Positions 48,694 through 61,059 of a DNA stretch of 64,000 nt are shown piece after piece; position 1 is the stretch's first letter; every line of letters begins with the position of its first letter. The notes under the pieces are model-generated. The model worked only from the letters and a program-made list of their open reading frames with translations, ran no database searches and had not been told where the DNA came from. This DNA comes from Paulownia fortunei (Eukaryota; Streptophyta; Magnoliopsida; Lamiales; Paulowniaceae): positions 15,386,673 through 15,450,672 of the forward strand of contig CM033115.1 in NCBI GenBank assembly GCA_019321725.1. Reading direction: 5' to 3'. A program made the position numbers and the translations under genes.

Positions 48694-51600
48694 CTAGTTC
48701 TTTGATCCATCCTCCTTTCTCGTATATAGTTGGGCCTTCAAATCGTGGACAAATTGATCAAAGTTTCTCTGTGTTGATCCATCTGTGTCCAATGCATTCC
48801 TTAATGTCTTGCTCACTTTCTTGATCTCTTGCCTCAACTCAATAGATGTCTTCCCCCTCATCAAAATGTTAATCTTACTAACAACTTCCTCCCTCGTAAT
48901 TTGGCTTCCATCACAAAGATTAATTCCAATCTTCCAATCGTCGACAACCAACTTCCTATTCGTAGGTTGGTCAACAAAAAACGGGTAGCAAATCATCGGT
49001 ACACCACTCCACATACTCTCCAATACCGAGTTCCAACCACAGTGTGTCACAAACCCTCCAATGGCCGGGCTGGAAAGGACCATTTTCTGGTTGCACCATG
49101 GAACGACGAGCCCTCCATCTTTCACATCATCTTCAAATCCAACAGGGAAAATATCAGTGTCATTTGAACCCCCAGTTTCAGTCCTCAGGACCCATATAAA
49201 ATTAACTTGACTGAGGAGAAGGCCATGAGCTATCTCCCTTATATCCTGCTTGTTAATCTGAGCAATGCTACCAAATGAGATGTACAAAACTGAGCCAGGA
49301 GGCTTGGAATTGAGCCAATGGGTGCAATCTGATTCAGGCCACAGGCTCTTTTCGACGACTGTTTTGGTAAAGTCAGTGAAGAAATTAATCGGGCCGATGG
49401 CATAAGTTGGTTGCTTTTGATTAAGAGCCGACAGGGACTCTGATTCTAGTTCTTGTACTGTGTTACATAATATAAAGTCCGCATTCTTGACCTGCTCAAA
49501 TGCCTTAACCACAACCTTAATCAGCACTGGTACAGCATCAGGATATTGGATATACGACATCAGGTCCTTTGTCCTAATCGGCTGAACTCCGGGTATGTAA
49601 TTTACGTGATCGACGCCTGGGCCTGAGGTTAACCAAAGTACAACGGAAATTGTCAAAAATTTTCTTTAATAGAAGTTTTTTGTGACAGCAACATTTTTAA
49701 AAACTAAGTTAATTCTCCTTCCATCTCATTTTTAGAGTATTATTTTCATGACACAGAGTATGAAAAAGTAAAATTGTTGTCTGTATTTACATTATTGTCA
49801 TTAAAAATAATAATTGTGAGTTGGTTTGACATCATAACTTACATGATAGTTTTGAATTGTGAAAAATAGAGCCTTATTTAGGTATGCCCCAGAAGAAAAA
49901 TATGAGTAAAATCTATATATAAGACATATGGAGTATTTATTCTGACAATTCTATCTAAATTTTATCTTCTTGATGCAATATTTACCTAAATAATTTATAG
50001 GGTAACTTGCACTTCACCCCTCTTCCCAAAATTTCACTATTTTAGCACTTTACCTCACAAAAGTAAATTAAAAATACTTTTACTTTTCAACTTACATTCA
50101 TTATAACATTTTGCTCATTACATCTCAAAAGTAACCTAAAATCACTTTTACCCCTCAATTTACATTTATTGTATCACTTTACCCTATTAGTATTTTCAAG
50201 TCAAATTATTATTAGAAAACTCTTCGTTAGTCACCCACATCCCGTCTTTCCCCTTCTTTCTCGCTTCTTTCCCACTCTAGCCAAGCAAAAGGCTTTTTAA
50301 TATTTTTTGTTATTATCAATAATAAAAATATGAAACGTGATACGTTTGCTACAAAGAGTGTCAGGTTCCAAAAGATAAGTAGTTGCTGATAATGATAATG
50401 GAGAACTCAATGTTTATATAGTTATTGACACAATTGACACTATTTGCAACCATTTATCAATCACTTACCATATTTCTCGTACTGCAATTGATATTATTTA
50501 CAACAAATGTATAACCGTTTATCATGTTTTCACTGTTGATAGTAATAAAAAAAATATTATGAATCTTTTTGTTTAATTTTTGACAAAGAAAGAGGAAAGA
50601 AAATGTGTGACGGAGGATGACGAGAGCTTTTTGATGGTAAAATTAATCTGAAAAAATCATTGGGGAGTAAAGTACTACAATAATATAATTTGAGGGAATA
50701 AAGTGCTAAAACGATAAAATTTGAGAGATGAAGTATTAAAATGGTAAAATTTGAGAGGTGAAGTACTATTTGATTTATTTATATAAAAAAACTTCTATCC
50801 ATAAAATGTAAATGTATCGGATTTAATGGATAACTTTTTTAGGGATGAATAATAGAGCTTCATATTTACTTTATGCTCCCCATTTGTAATTTTTATTCAA
50901 CAAAATAACAAGTTTGTAGCTCTCAAAACTCTTGTTTGTTTAAGCAAAAATAGTAGTAGAATTCATGGGCTATATTTTAGAAGTAATTTCTTTTTGCACA
51001 TATGAACAAACCAGGCCGTAATGCTAGACGCCTCTACTGATATAAAAACACAGTCAAAGTTGAATAATAGATATTTTGAATATTGTATGCGTACATTCTT
51101 GAAAATATTTCCAAGACCTAATGGGCTAGGGGTCTCACAGTTGCAAATGTACAAATTGAAATGTATTTTATTAAAATATGAAATAATTCTTTTCTTTTTT
51201 TTTTCCAAGAATTCATACGGATGGACATCAATCAAAAATATCATTTTCTTTATTTCTCCTTGTTCTTCAACTGGGAAGGTTTTTAAGAATAAAATTCGGC
51301 ATCAAGTTAAATGTGAACAGTAAATTTTGCTTGTTTGCTATAAACAAAAATTAGGAGATTTTCATTCACAATTTTTCTTTTCAAGATAATGTTAGGTTGT
51401 AGTTTTTTTTTTTTTTATATAAAATTCAAATACATAATTTTCCACTTTCAAAAAATATTTCTGCATCCAAATATTTTTTCATAAAAAAAAATATATATCA
51501 CATTGTACTTTTATCTTTCATCTACATACTATTATCAAAATATATTCCACATTCCAATATATTTTTTAAATATATTTATGTATCATCAACTATAATTTTA

Positions 51601-52692
51601 CACTTTCATTTCATGATCAAACACAATCTCAAAATTAATTATTTTTTTAAAATTATTTTTTTCTCACTATTCTCTCTAAAATAAAATTCTCTAAAATTTA
51701 AGGTCAAAGAATCATACCCCAAATTTTCTCTTGTAAACATTATAAATTTAGAAGTGTAGTGATGGACTGTAGATATCATCACCCAATACGTCACTGATTC
51801 CTAGCAGTCATGATATAATATATATTGGATTTTATGGTCAACCGTAGCTGTGGGGTTCATTTAAAAAGTACAACAAAAATCCATAATCCCAATTTTCTAT
51901 GTATTATACATCATAAATATATATTAAATTTATATAATATTTTTGTATTATATATTTGACCTGAATTATATTATACACTTAACATGCATAAGTAAAATAG
52001 ATATAAGATAAAATAGAAAATTAAAATAGAAAATTCATAGTGATAAATGCATGCATACAATTGATGAAAAAAAAATAACAATAATAATAAATAAATAGAA
52101 GAAGAAGAAGAACAAGAGGAGCAGCAATTAACATACCACTATAAGGGAAATGGCCATTTTGTCTTAGAAGATCCATGTGATAGCTTATGGAAAACACCAT
52201 AGCTGGTTCTGTCCACAATGAAACATTCACAAGGTTGTGTTTCATGGCAATGGTTGCTGGCCATGAATACAGGGAATCAGCAATCAGAAAAAAAGCCGCT
52301 GCCGAGACATCAGATTTCCTTATGCTTCCCACGAGTTCATCGACACGAGCAGGAAAATCAAGAATCATGCTCTCCCAGTACTCGCTTAAGTTGACATCTC
52401 GGTCGAATTCTAGTGAAAAGCCATCGGAAATGGTCGTGTAACGTATGTCAAGGCCCGATTCACGAGCTCCAACGAAGAGGCCGACGTCAGCGGCACGAGT
52501 CCCATCACGACCGTGGGCTTTAGATAAGGCGTGATGAATAAATTCAGTTTGGACATAGGTGATAGTGAAGCCCTTGGAAGCAAGATTGATAGCTAGATTG
52601 ATCATTGGAGTTATGTGACCTTGGTAAGGGTATGGAAATACGATGGCATGTGGCTTTGGATGAGACTCGGCCATTTTGTGACTGGTATTCAA
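48694..52692 (-). CDS. UDP-glycosyltransferase, UGT86A-like, two exons
   Basis: Cytosolic family 1 glycosyltransferase that moves a sugar from a UDP-sugar to a small acceptor; the acceptor of UGT86A enzymes is not well established. Exons on the - strand: 52692-52137 and 49622-48694, joined in phase 1; 494 residues, normal length. The N-terminal half has the catalytic His in YPYQGHITPM (His26) and the paired Asp in LIADSLYSW (Asp139). UGT86-type features are NLVNVSLWTEPA and KDLMSYIQ. The 44-residue PSPG donor box spans 361-404, from WCNQ through HCGWNS..E to DQ; the final Gln favours UDP-glucose. The intron position matches the conserved UGT intron site region. A second in-frame Met at position 7 is an alternative start. 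No frame damage seen. Confidence 0.93.
49999..50773. repeat. Inverted-repeat element in UGT intron
   Basis: The left end is an array of diverged blocks (GGTAACTTGCACTTCACCCCTC, CACTTTACCTCAC, CACTTTACCC) and the right end carries the same blocks inverted (GAGAGATGAAGTATTAAAATGG, GAGAGGTGAAGTACT). The AT-rich middle has no coding potential. This resembles non-autonomous DNA transposons with repetitive inverted ends. Confidence 0.5.
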
Positions 52693-52704
52693 AGTTGATA
52701 TGCT

Positions 52705-52729
52705 ATATATATATATATATATATATATA
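52705..52729. repeat. (TA)n microsatellite upstream of UGT start
   Basis: A run of alternating AT ends about 13 bases upstream of the UGT start codon; it may supply a TATA-like element or lie in the leader. Confidence 0.7.
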
Positions 52730-52915
52730 GGTCAGAGTCAATTATTGAAAACCAAGTTCACCAAATTATGTTGACAATGGTTTTGTGTATTCATTTTGCT
52801 TTTTTTTTTTTTTTTTTACTTGACAACTTAAGTTGGAATTTTCAAGTTTTAGAAAGAGAGATGCAAAATTAAGGGTAATAAGAGGTCGCGGGCACAGACC
52901 GGGGCATTCGTATGG

Positions 52916-53314
52916 TTGAAATGACTTTTTTGCCCTTTCAAAATCTCTTGTAATAGCATTTGAGAAGTGCCAATTTTGTCTTTCCGAGTGGGAAAGATCA
53001 AGTTGACTTGCCCCATAGTGTAGGTGTAATCATAGATTGTATCACATTATTGAAATGACCTTTTCCCCCCCTTTTCGAATTTGTTGTAATAGCATTTGCC
53101 GAGGGCCAATTTTGTCTTACCAAGTGGGAATGAACAAGTAGCTCCCATGGTGGTGGTGTAACCATAGATTATATCATATAGTTGAAATAACTTTTTTGCC
53201 CTTTTCCTAATTTATTGTAATAGCATTTGACAAGGGCCAAATTTGTCTTTTCAAGTGGGAATGATCAAGTTGACTAGCCCCATTGTGGAGTTGTAATCAT
53301 AGATTGTACTAAAT
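52916..53314. repeat. Three-copy ~133-bp tandem repeat upstream of UGT
   Basis: Units 52916-53049, 53050-53181 and 53182-53314 each run TTGAAAT(G/A)AC...CCCTTT, TTGTAATAGCATTTG, CCAA(T/A)TTTGTCTT, AGTGGGAA, then AATCATAGATT. Units are 132-134 bp and about 80-85% alike by eye. They lie about 220-620 bp upstream of the UGT start codon. Confidence 0.85.
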
Positions 53315-53358
53315 GTTATGCATGTTAATGGCCAACCTCCCTTCCTACCTACCTTCTT

Positions 53359-54350
53359 CACTCTACGGATCGGAACTGTGAACCATGAGTTCACAGGTTG
53401 GTTACAGTTTATCTAACCCGTGAACCGTTGAATCCGATTTGATGATTTTTTTTATTTTTTAATTAAAATAGTGTAAAAGTGTCTTATATATGTTTTGAAT
53501 CTGTGACCTCCAAGTTATTAACAAAACACTTTAACCAACTAAACTAATAAATCATATATTTATAATTTTGAATAAATGCATAAATAAGTCTTATGATTTA
53601 TTTTATTTTATTTTTTTTCTATTAAATTGCTTGTTTTGTTTCTGAAAATCAATATAATTGGTGTTGTGTCCCTCTTTAAATTTAATTAATTAGTTTCAAT
53701 AAGTTACCAATCAAATCATATATTTAAGCATTCTATATTTCATCTTAATAATAAATAAAGTTTTCAAAATTATCTAATGATGCTACTTTATAATTATCTT
53801 AATAACAAGTAAATTTGTAATTTTTTAAAAATATTTAATAATGTTACTTTACAATATCTATTGTTTATTTCTTAATTTTTCATTTAATATTATTAAATTA
53901 TTATAATATTGCATCGATTTTATATGATAATATTAACTACAAAAATCAAAATTTAGTAAATTGTGTTTTATCAATGAAGTGTAAATGAAAAAATTATTTT
54001 TTAAAAATTTCATAAATTAATTTAGTCACTTTTGTTTTGGATCATATGCTTAAATTTTAGCTATTTTTTTTTTCAAATTTAATTTAATTTTTGTTCATTA
54101 AGTTCAAAAAGTGACTATATTTTTTGCAAATTTAAGTTCAAAAAAATTTTAAAAAATAAAATAAAATATAAATGTTGGAACTGAAATCGGAACCGGCGGT
54201 TACCAGAACCGGCCCGACGGTTCTAGAACCCAGATGATAATCGACCTTAACGGTTAAGGTTAAGGATCGAGATTTACTTGAACCGCGGAATCGATGATTT
54301 TGAACCGTAACCGACGATTTCTAAACTGTGATTAGCTCTATCGTAGAGTG
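53359..54350. mobile_element. Candidate ~1 kb non-autonomous TIR element
   Basis: Ends CACTCTACG (53359-53367) and CGTAGAGTG (54342-54350) are exact inverted repeats. Both subterminal parts are far more GC-rich than the middle and full of GAACCG/CGGTTC motifs (AACCCGTGAACCG on the left, GGAACCGGCGGTTACC and GAACCGGCCC on the right). No coding sequence, and no clear target duplication. Repeated subterminal hexamers suggest a hAT-like transposase binding region. Confidence 0.5.
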
Positions 54351-55542
54351 TTTGCTATGAAAAGTTTATAGTATGGTTCATGTTGATGGTTGGAAAAGGA
54401 CAAATCTATATAATGCAGCATTTTAGTAAAAAAGAATTCATAGTGAATTAATGGTGGCTCCAACCACATGAAGTAACACAAACTCTTATCACGTTTTTTT
54501 AAGGCATTTTCCAATTAAATGACACAAAAAAGTATTCTAGTGACATTATCAAAGAGCTAGCAAGAATTTTTTTTTGTGATAATAATAATTTTCATAAATT
54601 TAATAGTAACATAAATAAAGTATAACTTTTTTTGTTAATAATTAGTAATACTGAATCATGTTAAAATTGTCACTAGTGACAAACAAAATGACCAAAATAT
54701 AAAAATAGTTATTAGATAAAAGTCCACTATAAAGTTTTCAATTGGGGGACTATAAACACTTTTAATATTGATTTTAAAAGTTCCATACATTCTCTTATAG
54801 TATATTTTCTAGGGATATATATGATAAAATGTGTGTGGTAAAGGTTTAGATTAAATATATATGAGTGAGTGTTGATTGATCCAATATTATTTTTGAAGAT
54901 TGATGGGTTCAGTTCAATAAAGTAAGAGTAAGATGATATTGTCATTGCATGCATTCTGTCACAAAAGAGCAAGATTATTTTATAAACATTTATAAATATC
55001 CAATCACATTTTGTTTTAAACTACGTTAAGTTTATTTTATATATTTATATTTCAGTAGTCTCTTAATGTTCATTTACTCTAGTTTTGATTTGACTATCGA
55101 ATGTCATCCTTGGATAATTTGGTGCCTTTAATTATTTGTTCTAGCGAACTTGGAAGCCTATCACTCAATTAGATACTTAACAAAAGTTAACCCTTGTCAT
55201 CTGAATAACACCACGTCAAGAGGGTTAAAAATAGACTAAACTATAACTAACTCCTCATTAGGGGTTTGAAAATAGACTAATCTACAACTACATAATTATC
55301 TTTCAAAATAAAGTTAATTGGTTGGGAGCCATTCCATAACCATCGTGTGAAATAAACAAAAAATAGGCTAATAATTTGAAAAATTATTATTAAGTAGACA
55401 CTTGGAAATGTAATATACAGCAAAATTGAAAATATAATGCAAAGGAATAATAATAATAAAAAAAGCTAAAAGTCCAGAAAAAAATAGCAAATATATGATT
55501 AGAGTGTCTATTACAAAAATTTTATAGTATTCATGTAGATGG
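54351..55542. other. AT-rich intergenic DNA
   Basis: No coding sequence recognised. A small direct repeat (AAAATAGACTAA near 55229 and 55270) is present. Confidence 0.5.
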
Positions 55543-55910
55543 TGTTGAAAATAAACTTATTTTAGGCCCAAATTTTAATCAAGTCCATATTAGCCCAAAT
55601 TTTAGAAGTTTTTAATTTTAGCTAAGGTAGGTAAAGTTGATGAAATTATTAAAAATGATGTGATAATTTAGTTGACAAATGTATGATTGTGATTTTAAGT
55701 TGCTTGTTTATTTAGTGGTACAAATTTGTTAAAACTTAGTATAAATATAGCTTACATTTGGAGTATTAAATCATCAAACTAAAGAGAGAAATACAAGAGT
55801 GATTAGAAGCAAAGCTTCTAAAGAGAGTTTAGAGAAATATTTAGAAAGTTTGTTAAGAGTGAAGTTATATTAAATGTTCTCTTTTAGAATAATATTTAAA
55901 ATTTCCAACA
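55543..55910 (+). repeat. 5' LTR of element B
   Basis: Starts TGTTGAAAAT and ends TTTCCAACA (TG...CA), with a TATA-like GTATAAATATAG near 55739. It is followed after three bases by TGGCATTAGAGTC (55914-55926), a diverged tRNA-Met primer site. The partner LTR is outside the window. Confidence 0.75.
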
Positions 55911-56117
55911 AAATGGCATTAGAGTCACACGCAAAAAAAAAAAAATAATAATTTGTTAATGCGAACATGCTGTCGAAGAAAAAAAAAATTCAGCCAAATC
56001 GAAATTTTGGAGCGCCGCTACGCTGTACTAGAAGTTTCTAAGTCAACTTACCGAGTTGAATCAAGTGAATCTAAGTCAAACTGAGTCATATGCGACTTTG
56101 ACAATTAAAGTATCAAA

Positions 56118-58888
56118 ATGAAGGCACTCCCTGAAGCACATGATGTATCGAAAGTCGTGGAGAAAGGCTATGATGAACCCAAAGATGAGTCAACATTATC
56201 TTCGCCAAGCAAGCGTGGGACAGGCTCTAAGTCTCTTACAGGGGAGAAGAAAATGTTAAGAAGGTATGACTTCAAACTTTAAAAAAAGAATTTGATTCAT
56301 TGCATATGAGAGAAGGTGAGCTTGTTTTTGATTACTTTTCTAGAGTTTTAACTATTTCCAATTAACTAAAGAAAAATGGTGAAAAATTAGAAGATGTAGC
56401 TATCATGGAGAAAAATTTTCAATCTTTAGATATGAAGTTTGATAGTATCATAACAATTATCGAGAAAACTAAAGATCTAGAAAGAATGACAATTGAGCAA
56501 CTTTGGGTTCACTGCAAGCTCACAAAGAAAAGAAAATAAAGAAAGGTGTCGTTGATTAACTACTTAAAATAGAAGTCCAACCAACCAATAATGAAGAAAA
56601 ATTCAACAATAATAGAAGCCAACATGGAAGAGGTCATGGACAAGGACGAGGTCGTGGTCATGGACAAGGTTAGAATTTCAATAATAACTCCAACAACAAC
56701 TATGAGAAAGGTGAAAGCTCTACGAGGGGTCATGATAGAGGCAATTCAAATTCGAGGTATGACAAATCTCAAGTTCGATGTTATAATTGTCAGAAGTTTG
56801 GACATTATGTTATAGATTGTAAAAACCCTAATATTAAAGTAAATGAGAGAGCCAATTTTGTGGAAGAAAATAAAAAAAGATGGCGGCAATGTTCTATTAC
56901 TAGCACACAATGATAATAATGAAGGGCAAGAAAATACATGGTACCTCAACACTGGTGCTAGCAATCATATGTGTGGGAAACGATCAATGTTCATGGAACT
57001 TGATGAATCAATAAGTGAGAATATCTCTTTCGATAATGATTCCAAGATAGCAGTAAAAGGAAGAGGTAAAATTCTTATTCGTTTGAAAGATGGGAGACAT
57101 CAATTTATTTCAAATGTTTATTACGTACCCAATATAAAAATAAATATTTGGAGTTTGGGACAACTCTTAGAGAAATGTTATGATATTCACTTAAAAGACA
57201 ACAACCTTTCTATAAGAGACAATATGAATAACTTAATTACGATGATACCAATGTCAAGAAATAGAATGTTCCTACTTAAAATTTAAACAGATATGGCTAA
57301 ATATCTCAAGGCGTGCTATAAAGATTCATCGTGGCTATGGCATTTGAGATTTGGACATCTCAATTTTGGAGGACTAGAGTTATTATCCAAGAAGAAAATA
57401 GTGAGAGGTTTGCCTTGCATCAACCATCCTGACCAACTTTGTGAAGGATGTCTACTTGGGAAGCAATTTATGAGAAGTTTTTCGAAAGAGTAAAACTCTA
57501 GAACCCAGAAGCCACTTAAGCTCATACATACGGATGTTTGCGGTCCTATCAAGCCAAGTACATTCAGTAAAAGTAATTACTTTCTACTATTCATTGATGA
57601 TTTTTCAAGAAAAATGTGGATTTATTTCTTGCAGTAGAAATCAGAAGTTTTTAAACTATTCAATAAGTTTAAGGTTACAGTAGAGAAAGAAAGTGGTCTT
57701 CAGATCAAAGCTATGAGATCTGACCGAGGAGGAGAATTTACTTCGAAGGAATTCCAAGAGTTTTGTAAAACAAATAGAATTCGGCGACCACTCACTGTTC
57801 CAAGATCCCCCAACAAAATGGAGTTGCAGAAAGGAATAACAGAACTATTCTCAACATGGCATGAAGCATGCTCAAAAGCAAGAGAATGCCAAAGGAGTTC
57901 TAGGCAAAAGCTGTGGCATATATGGTGTATTTATTATAAATCGCTCACCAATAAGAAGTTTATTGGACAAGACACCACAAAAAGTATGGAACGGAAGAAA
58001 ACCTGGCATTTTCCATTTGAGAGTTTTTGGAAGCATAGCCCATGTATATGCACCAGATGAGCAAAGAAGAAAATTAGATGATAAAAGCGAGAAGTTCATC
58101 TTCATTGGTTACGATAATAACTCAAAGGCTACAAGCTATATAATCCTAATAATTCAAAGATAATCATCAGTCGTCATGTTATTTTTGATGAAGAAGGGGA
58201 ATGGGATTTGGGACCACAACATAAAGATTACAACTTCGCTCTTGAATTTGAAGATGATGAACAAATAACTGTTGAGCAATCAAGAGAAGAGCCTACTACA
58301 CCACCTGCTTCACCGTTGTCAAATAATGATAGAAATTCACTACCATCTTTCTTAGCTGAGAGAAATAAAGAACGTACAAGAAGTCTAGGTAACTGATAGA
58401 CTTGAAAATCTTACCCTATTTTGCCTTTTCATAGATTGTGAGCCTGTAAATTTTCTAGAAGCCGTACAAAATGAAAAATGGAGAAACACAATGGATGAAG
58501 AAATTAGAGTCATCAAGAAAAATGACACTTGGAAACTTGTTCAACTTCCCAAGGTCATAAAGTCATTGGTGTAAAATGGGTATACAAGATAAAATAGAAT
58601 GCTACTGGAGAGATTGAACAATACAATGCAAGACTAGTTGCAAAAGGTTATAGTAAAAAATTAGCATTAACTATGATGAGGTATTTGCTACAGTTGCTCG
58701 ATTAGAAACAATAAGACTAATTATTTCTTTAGCAGCTCAAAATAAGTGGAAAATACATCTGATGGATGTAAAGTCAGCCTTCCTTAATGAAGTTCTCGAG
58801 GAAGAAGTTTACATTGAACAACCAATGAGCTATGTGATAAAATGACAAAAAGACAAAACCTTAAAGTTAAAAAAAACTCTCTATAGGT
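56118..58888 (+). pseudogene. Element B polyprotein remnants (gag, protease, integrase, RT)
   Basis: In order: a gag N-terminus (MKALPEAHDV, VVEKGYDEP) and a gag tail with a CCHC zinc knuckle (CYNCQKFGHYVIDC, about 56773-56820). Then the protease region with WYLNTGASNHM (56940 on), where the catalytic Asp is replaced by Asn; a GAG pre-integrase motif (LWHLRFGHLNFGGL ... CEGCLLGKQ, 57293-57493); the integrase core (FIDDFSRKMWIYFL, RSDRGGEFTSKEF); and an RT start (EAVQNEKWRNTMDEEI, 58450 on; MDVKSAFLNEVLEEEVYIEQP). Several stops and frameshifts, so not functional. Confidence 0.85.
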
Positions 58889-59823
58889 TGATGAAAGGAT
58901 AATGATTGATTATGATGATATCATAATTAATTATGATTTATTTAATTGGCATTGATTGACAATTTTGTTACCTTGTACGAGAATTAATTGAATTAATTGA
59001 CTTACCTTTTATGAATTAATTGCCTAGTTTATCTTGTGCAGATTTTGATTGACAATTTTGTTACCTTGCACAAGAATTAATTGAATTACCTTCTATGGAT
59101 TAATTACTTAGTTTATCTTGTGCAGATTTGGTTAGATTCCATTGATGGGAAGATTTTATTTATAAAGATAAATTGTGATCTTTTTCTGATAAAGAAAGGA
59201 TCTTGATATATCTTATATTATTTTATGCAACGTATCTAAATACTTTTGAAGAGGAGATTCAAATTTAATTAATGTTGCATATATATCCAAAGATTGTAGA
59301 TATAATTTACGCCTTCAGAAAGAGAAGAACACAACTTTAAAGAGAGAAGAACACGGCTTCAAGTTTTGTGAATTGTTCTTGCTTTTATTCACTCATCGAG
59401 AAGAGGGTGAACTTTTCGGAAGATAGGCGTAAATCTTTGGGTGAAGAATTTGAAGATCTTCGGGAAAAGGTCGGTTTGACGTCTGAAGGAATTTCAGCAT
59501 TGAAGGGAGTTCAACAGTGCAGATTTAAAAGTCGAGGAATCTCGCTGAAGTTTCACTAATTGATTTATTCGAGAATGGAGTCATTAGTAAAGAGAGAGTC
59601 TTTATATTTTGAATAAGTCCCATTATTGTAACTGTAATATGAATTAGTAAAGTATTTATTATAGATGGTGACCTCATGCATGTAGAGTACATTTGTACTT
59701 AAAGCACGTAAAAATTTTGTGTGTCATTTTAGTTTACTGTCATTTACTTGTTGCAATAAATTATATAACAATTGAATCTAATTAACAAGTAAAGTTGGTA
59801 ATGACATAAAAATAAATCTAACA
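58889..59823 (+). repeat. 5' LTR of element C
   Basis: Begins at or near TGATGAAAGG and ends ATCTAACA before the primer site. It contains an internal tandem duplication (58953-59045 and 59046-59129, shared TGATTGACAATTTTGTTACC and TTTATCTTGTGCAGATTT). Downstream it shares blocks with the LTRs of element A, so the two belong to related families. Confidence 0.78.
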
Positions 59824-59825
59824 AT

Positions 59826-59837
59826 TGGTATCAGAGC
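59826..59837 (+). other. Primer-binding site of element C
   Basis: Exact TGGTATCAGAGC, initiator tRNA-Met primer site, two bases after the LTR. Confidence 0.9.
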
Positions 59838-59894
59838 AGGTCATTAGATATATTTAGTGAGGTTTTGGGAACTGATCTATTTTAATTATAGGAA

Positions 59895-61059
59895 TGGACC
59901 ATCTTCGTGAATGAGGCTCTACTACTCGACCACCATTGTTGGAAGGAACAAATTACTCATACTGGAAGGCAAAGATGCGAGCTTTCATTAAATTTGTGGA
60001 TGAGCGGGCTTAGCATGCTGTTGTAACAGGTTGAGAACATCTGATGATGATAAATAAGCAAAAATAGAAGGTTCTTAAGCCAGAAGATCAATAGAACACC
60101 GAGAATGAGAAAATTACAAATTACAACTCAAAGGCCTTAAATGCAAATTTTAGTACAGTTGATGTTAATCCAAATTGATTGTAACATGTGAGAGTGCAAA
60201 GAAGGCTTGGACAACTCTTCAAACTGCTTATGCAGGAAGTACAACAGTGCGAACGTCAAAACTCCAAATTTTGGCTTCAAGATTTGAAGACCTTAGAATG
60301 AAGGAGAGTGAGATAATTATCACCTTTAATGCAAAACTATGTGACATAGCAAATGAAGCTCAAGTACTTGGCAAAAAATAGTTAGATTTTAAACTTGTGC
60401 GCAACGCTTTAAGGTCACTACCTGAGAGGTTTGCATACAAGGTCAACGCCATTGAAGAAGCCCGTGACATTGAAAACATGAAACTGGATGAGTTGATGGG
60501 CTCTTTACAAACATTTGAATTGATTCTCAATCACAATAGGAGAGACAAAGGTAAGAATGTTGTTTTTCAAACTGAAGTTTCAAAATCAACGTCAGAACCA
60601 GAAGACGATGATGACATATCAAAATTTGTGGCTCTTTTGACAAAGAACTTTGGAAAATTCCTCAGAAAAATGAACACAAAGCTATACAAGCTAAAGTCTG
60701 GTAAGCTTTCTAATTTACAAAAAGATAAAACTATTTTTAACTCTTCGAATGACAGAAAAGGAAGAAGAATTCAGTGTCGCGAATTTGAAGGGTTTGGGCA
60801 TGTACAAGTAGAGTATGCTAATACTTGCAAACGAATGGGCAAGTCTCTGACTACAACCTGGAGTGACGAAGAATATGAGGGAAGTCAAGAAAAAGATGAA
60901 GAAGTATATTTGAGCAATCATGTAGCACTTAGCTCTAAGATGATCAACAGTCATTGTGAACATATTGCAACAAGTCACAGGTATGTTCCAACAGTTCAGT
61001 ATAATGCAACATGTCTGACCTCGTCTACTGTTATAGGTGAAAATGATCTACAAAATTAA
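59895..61059 (+). pseudogene. Element C gag
   Basis: ATG at 59895 with a stop six codons later, then RPPLLEGTNYSYWKAKM, the conserved start of copia gag, with further stops to about 60170. A long frame follows at 60175-61059, with one stop near 60379: capsid UBN2-type region (SAKKAWTTLQTAYAG, ALRSLPERFAYKVNAIEEA) and a zinc knuckle (near 60775-60840) reading CREFEGFGHVQVEY. There the second and fourth Cys of C-x2-C-x4-H-x4-C are Phe and Tyr, so it cannot bind zinc normally. Confidence 0.85.

Larger units (their letters stand above)
55543..58888 (+). mobile_element. Degenerate Ty1/copia element (element B), interrupted by element C
   Basis: A 368 bp LTR, a diverged primer site and gag-protease-integrase-RT remnants in copia order on the + strand. 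The coding sequence stops inside RT (after LKKTLYRL at about 58887), where the LTR of element C begins. The 3' part, if retained, lies beyond the window. Many stops and frameshifts. Confidence 0.85.
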
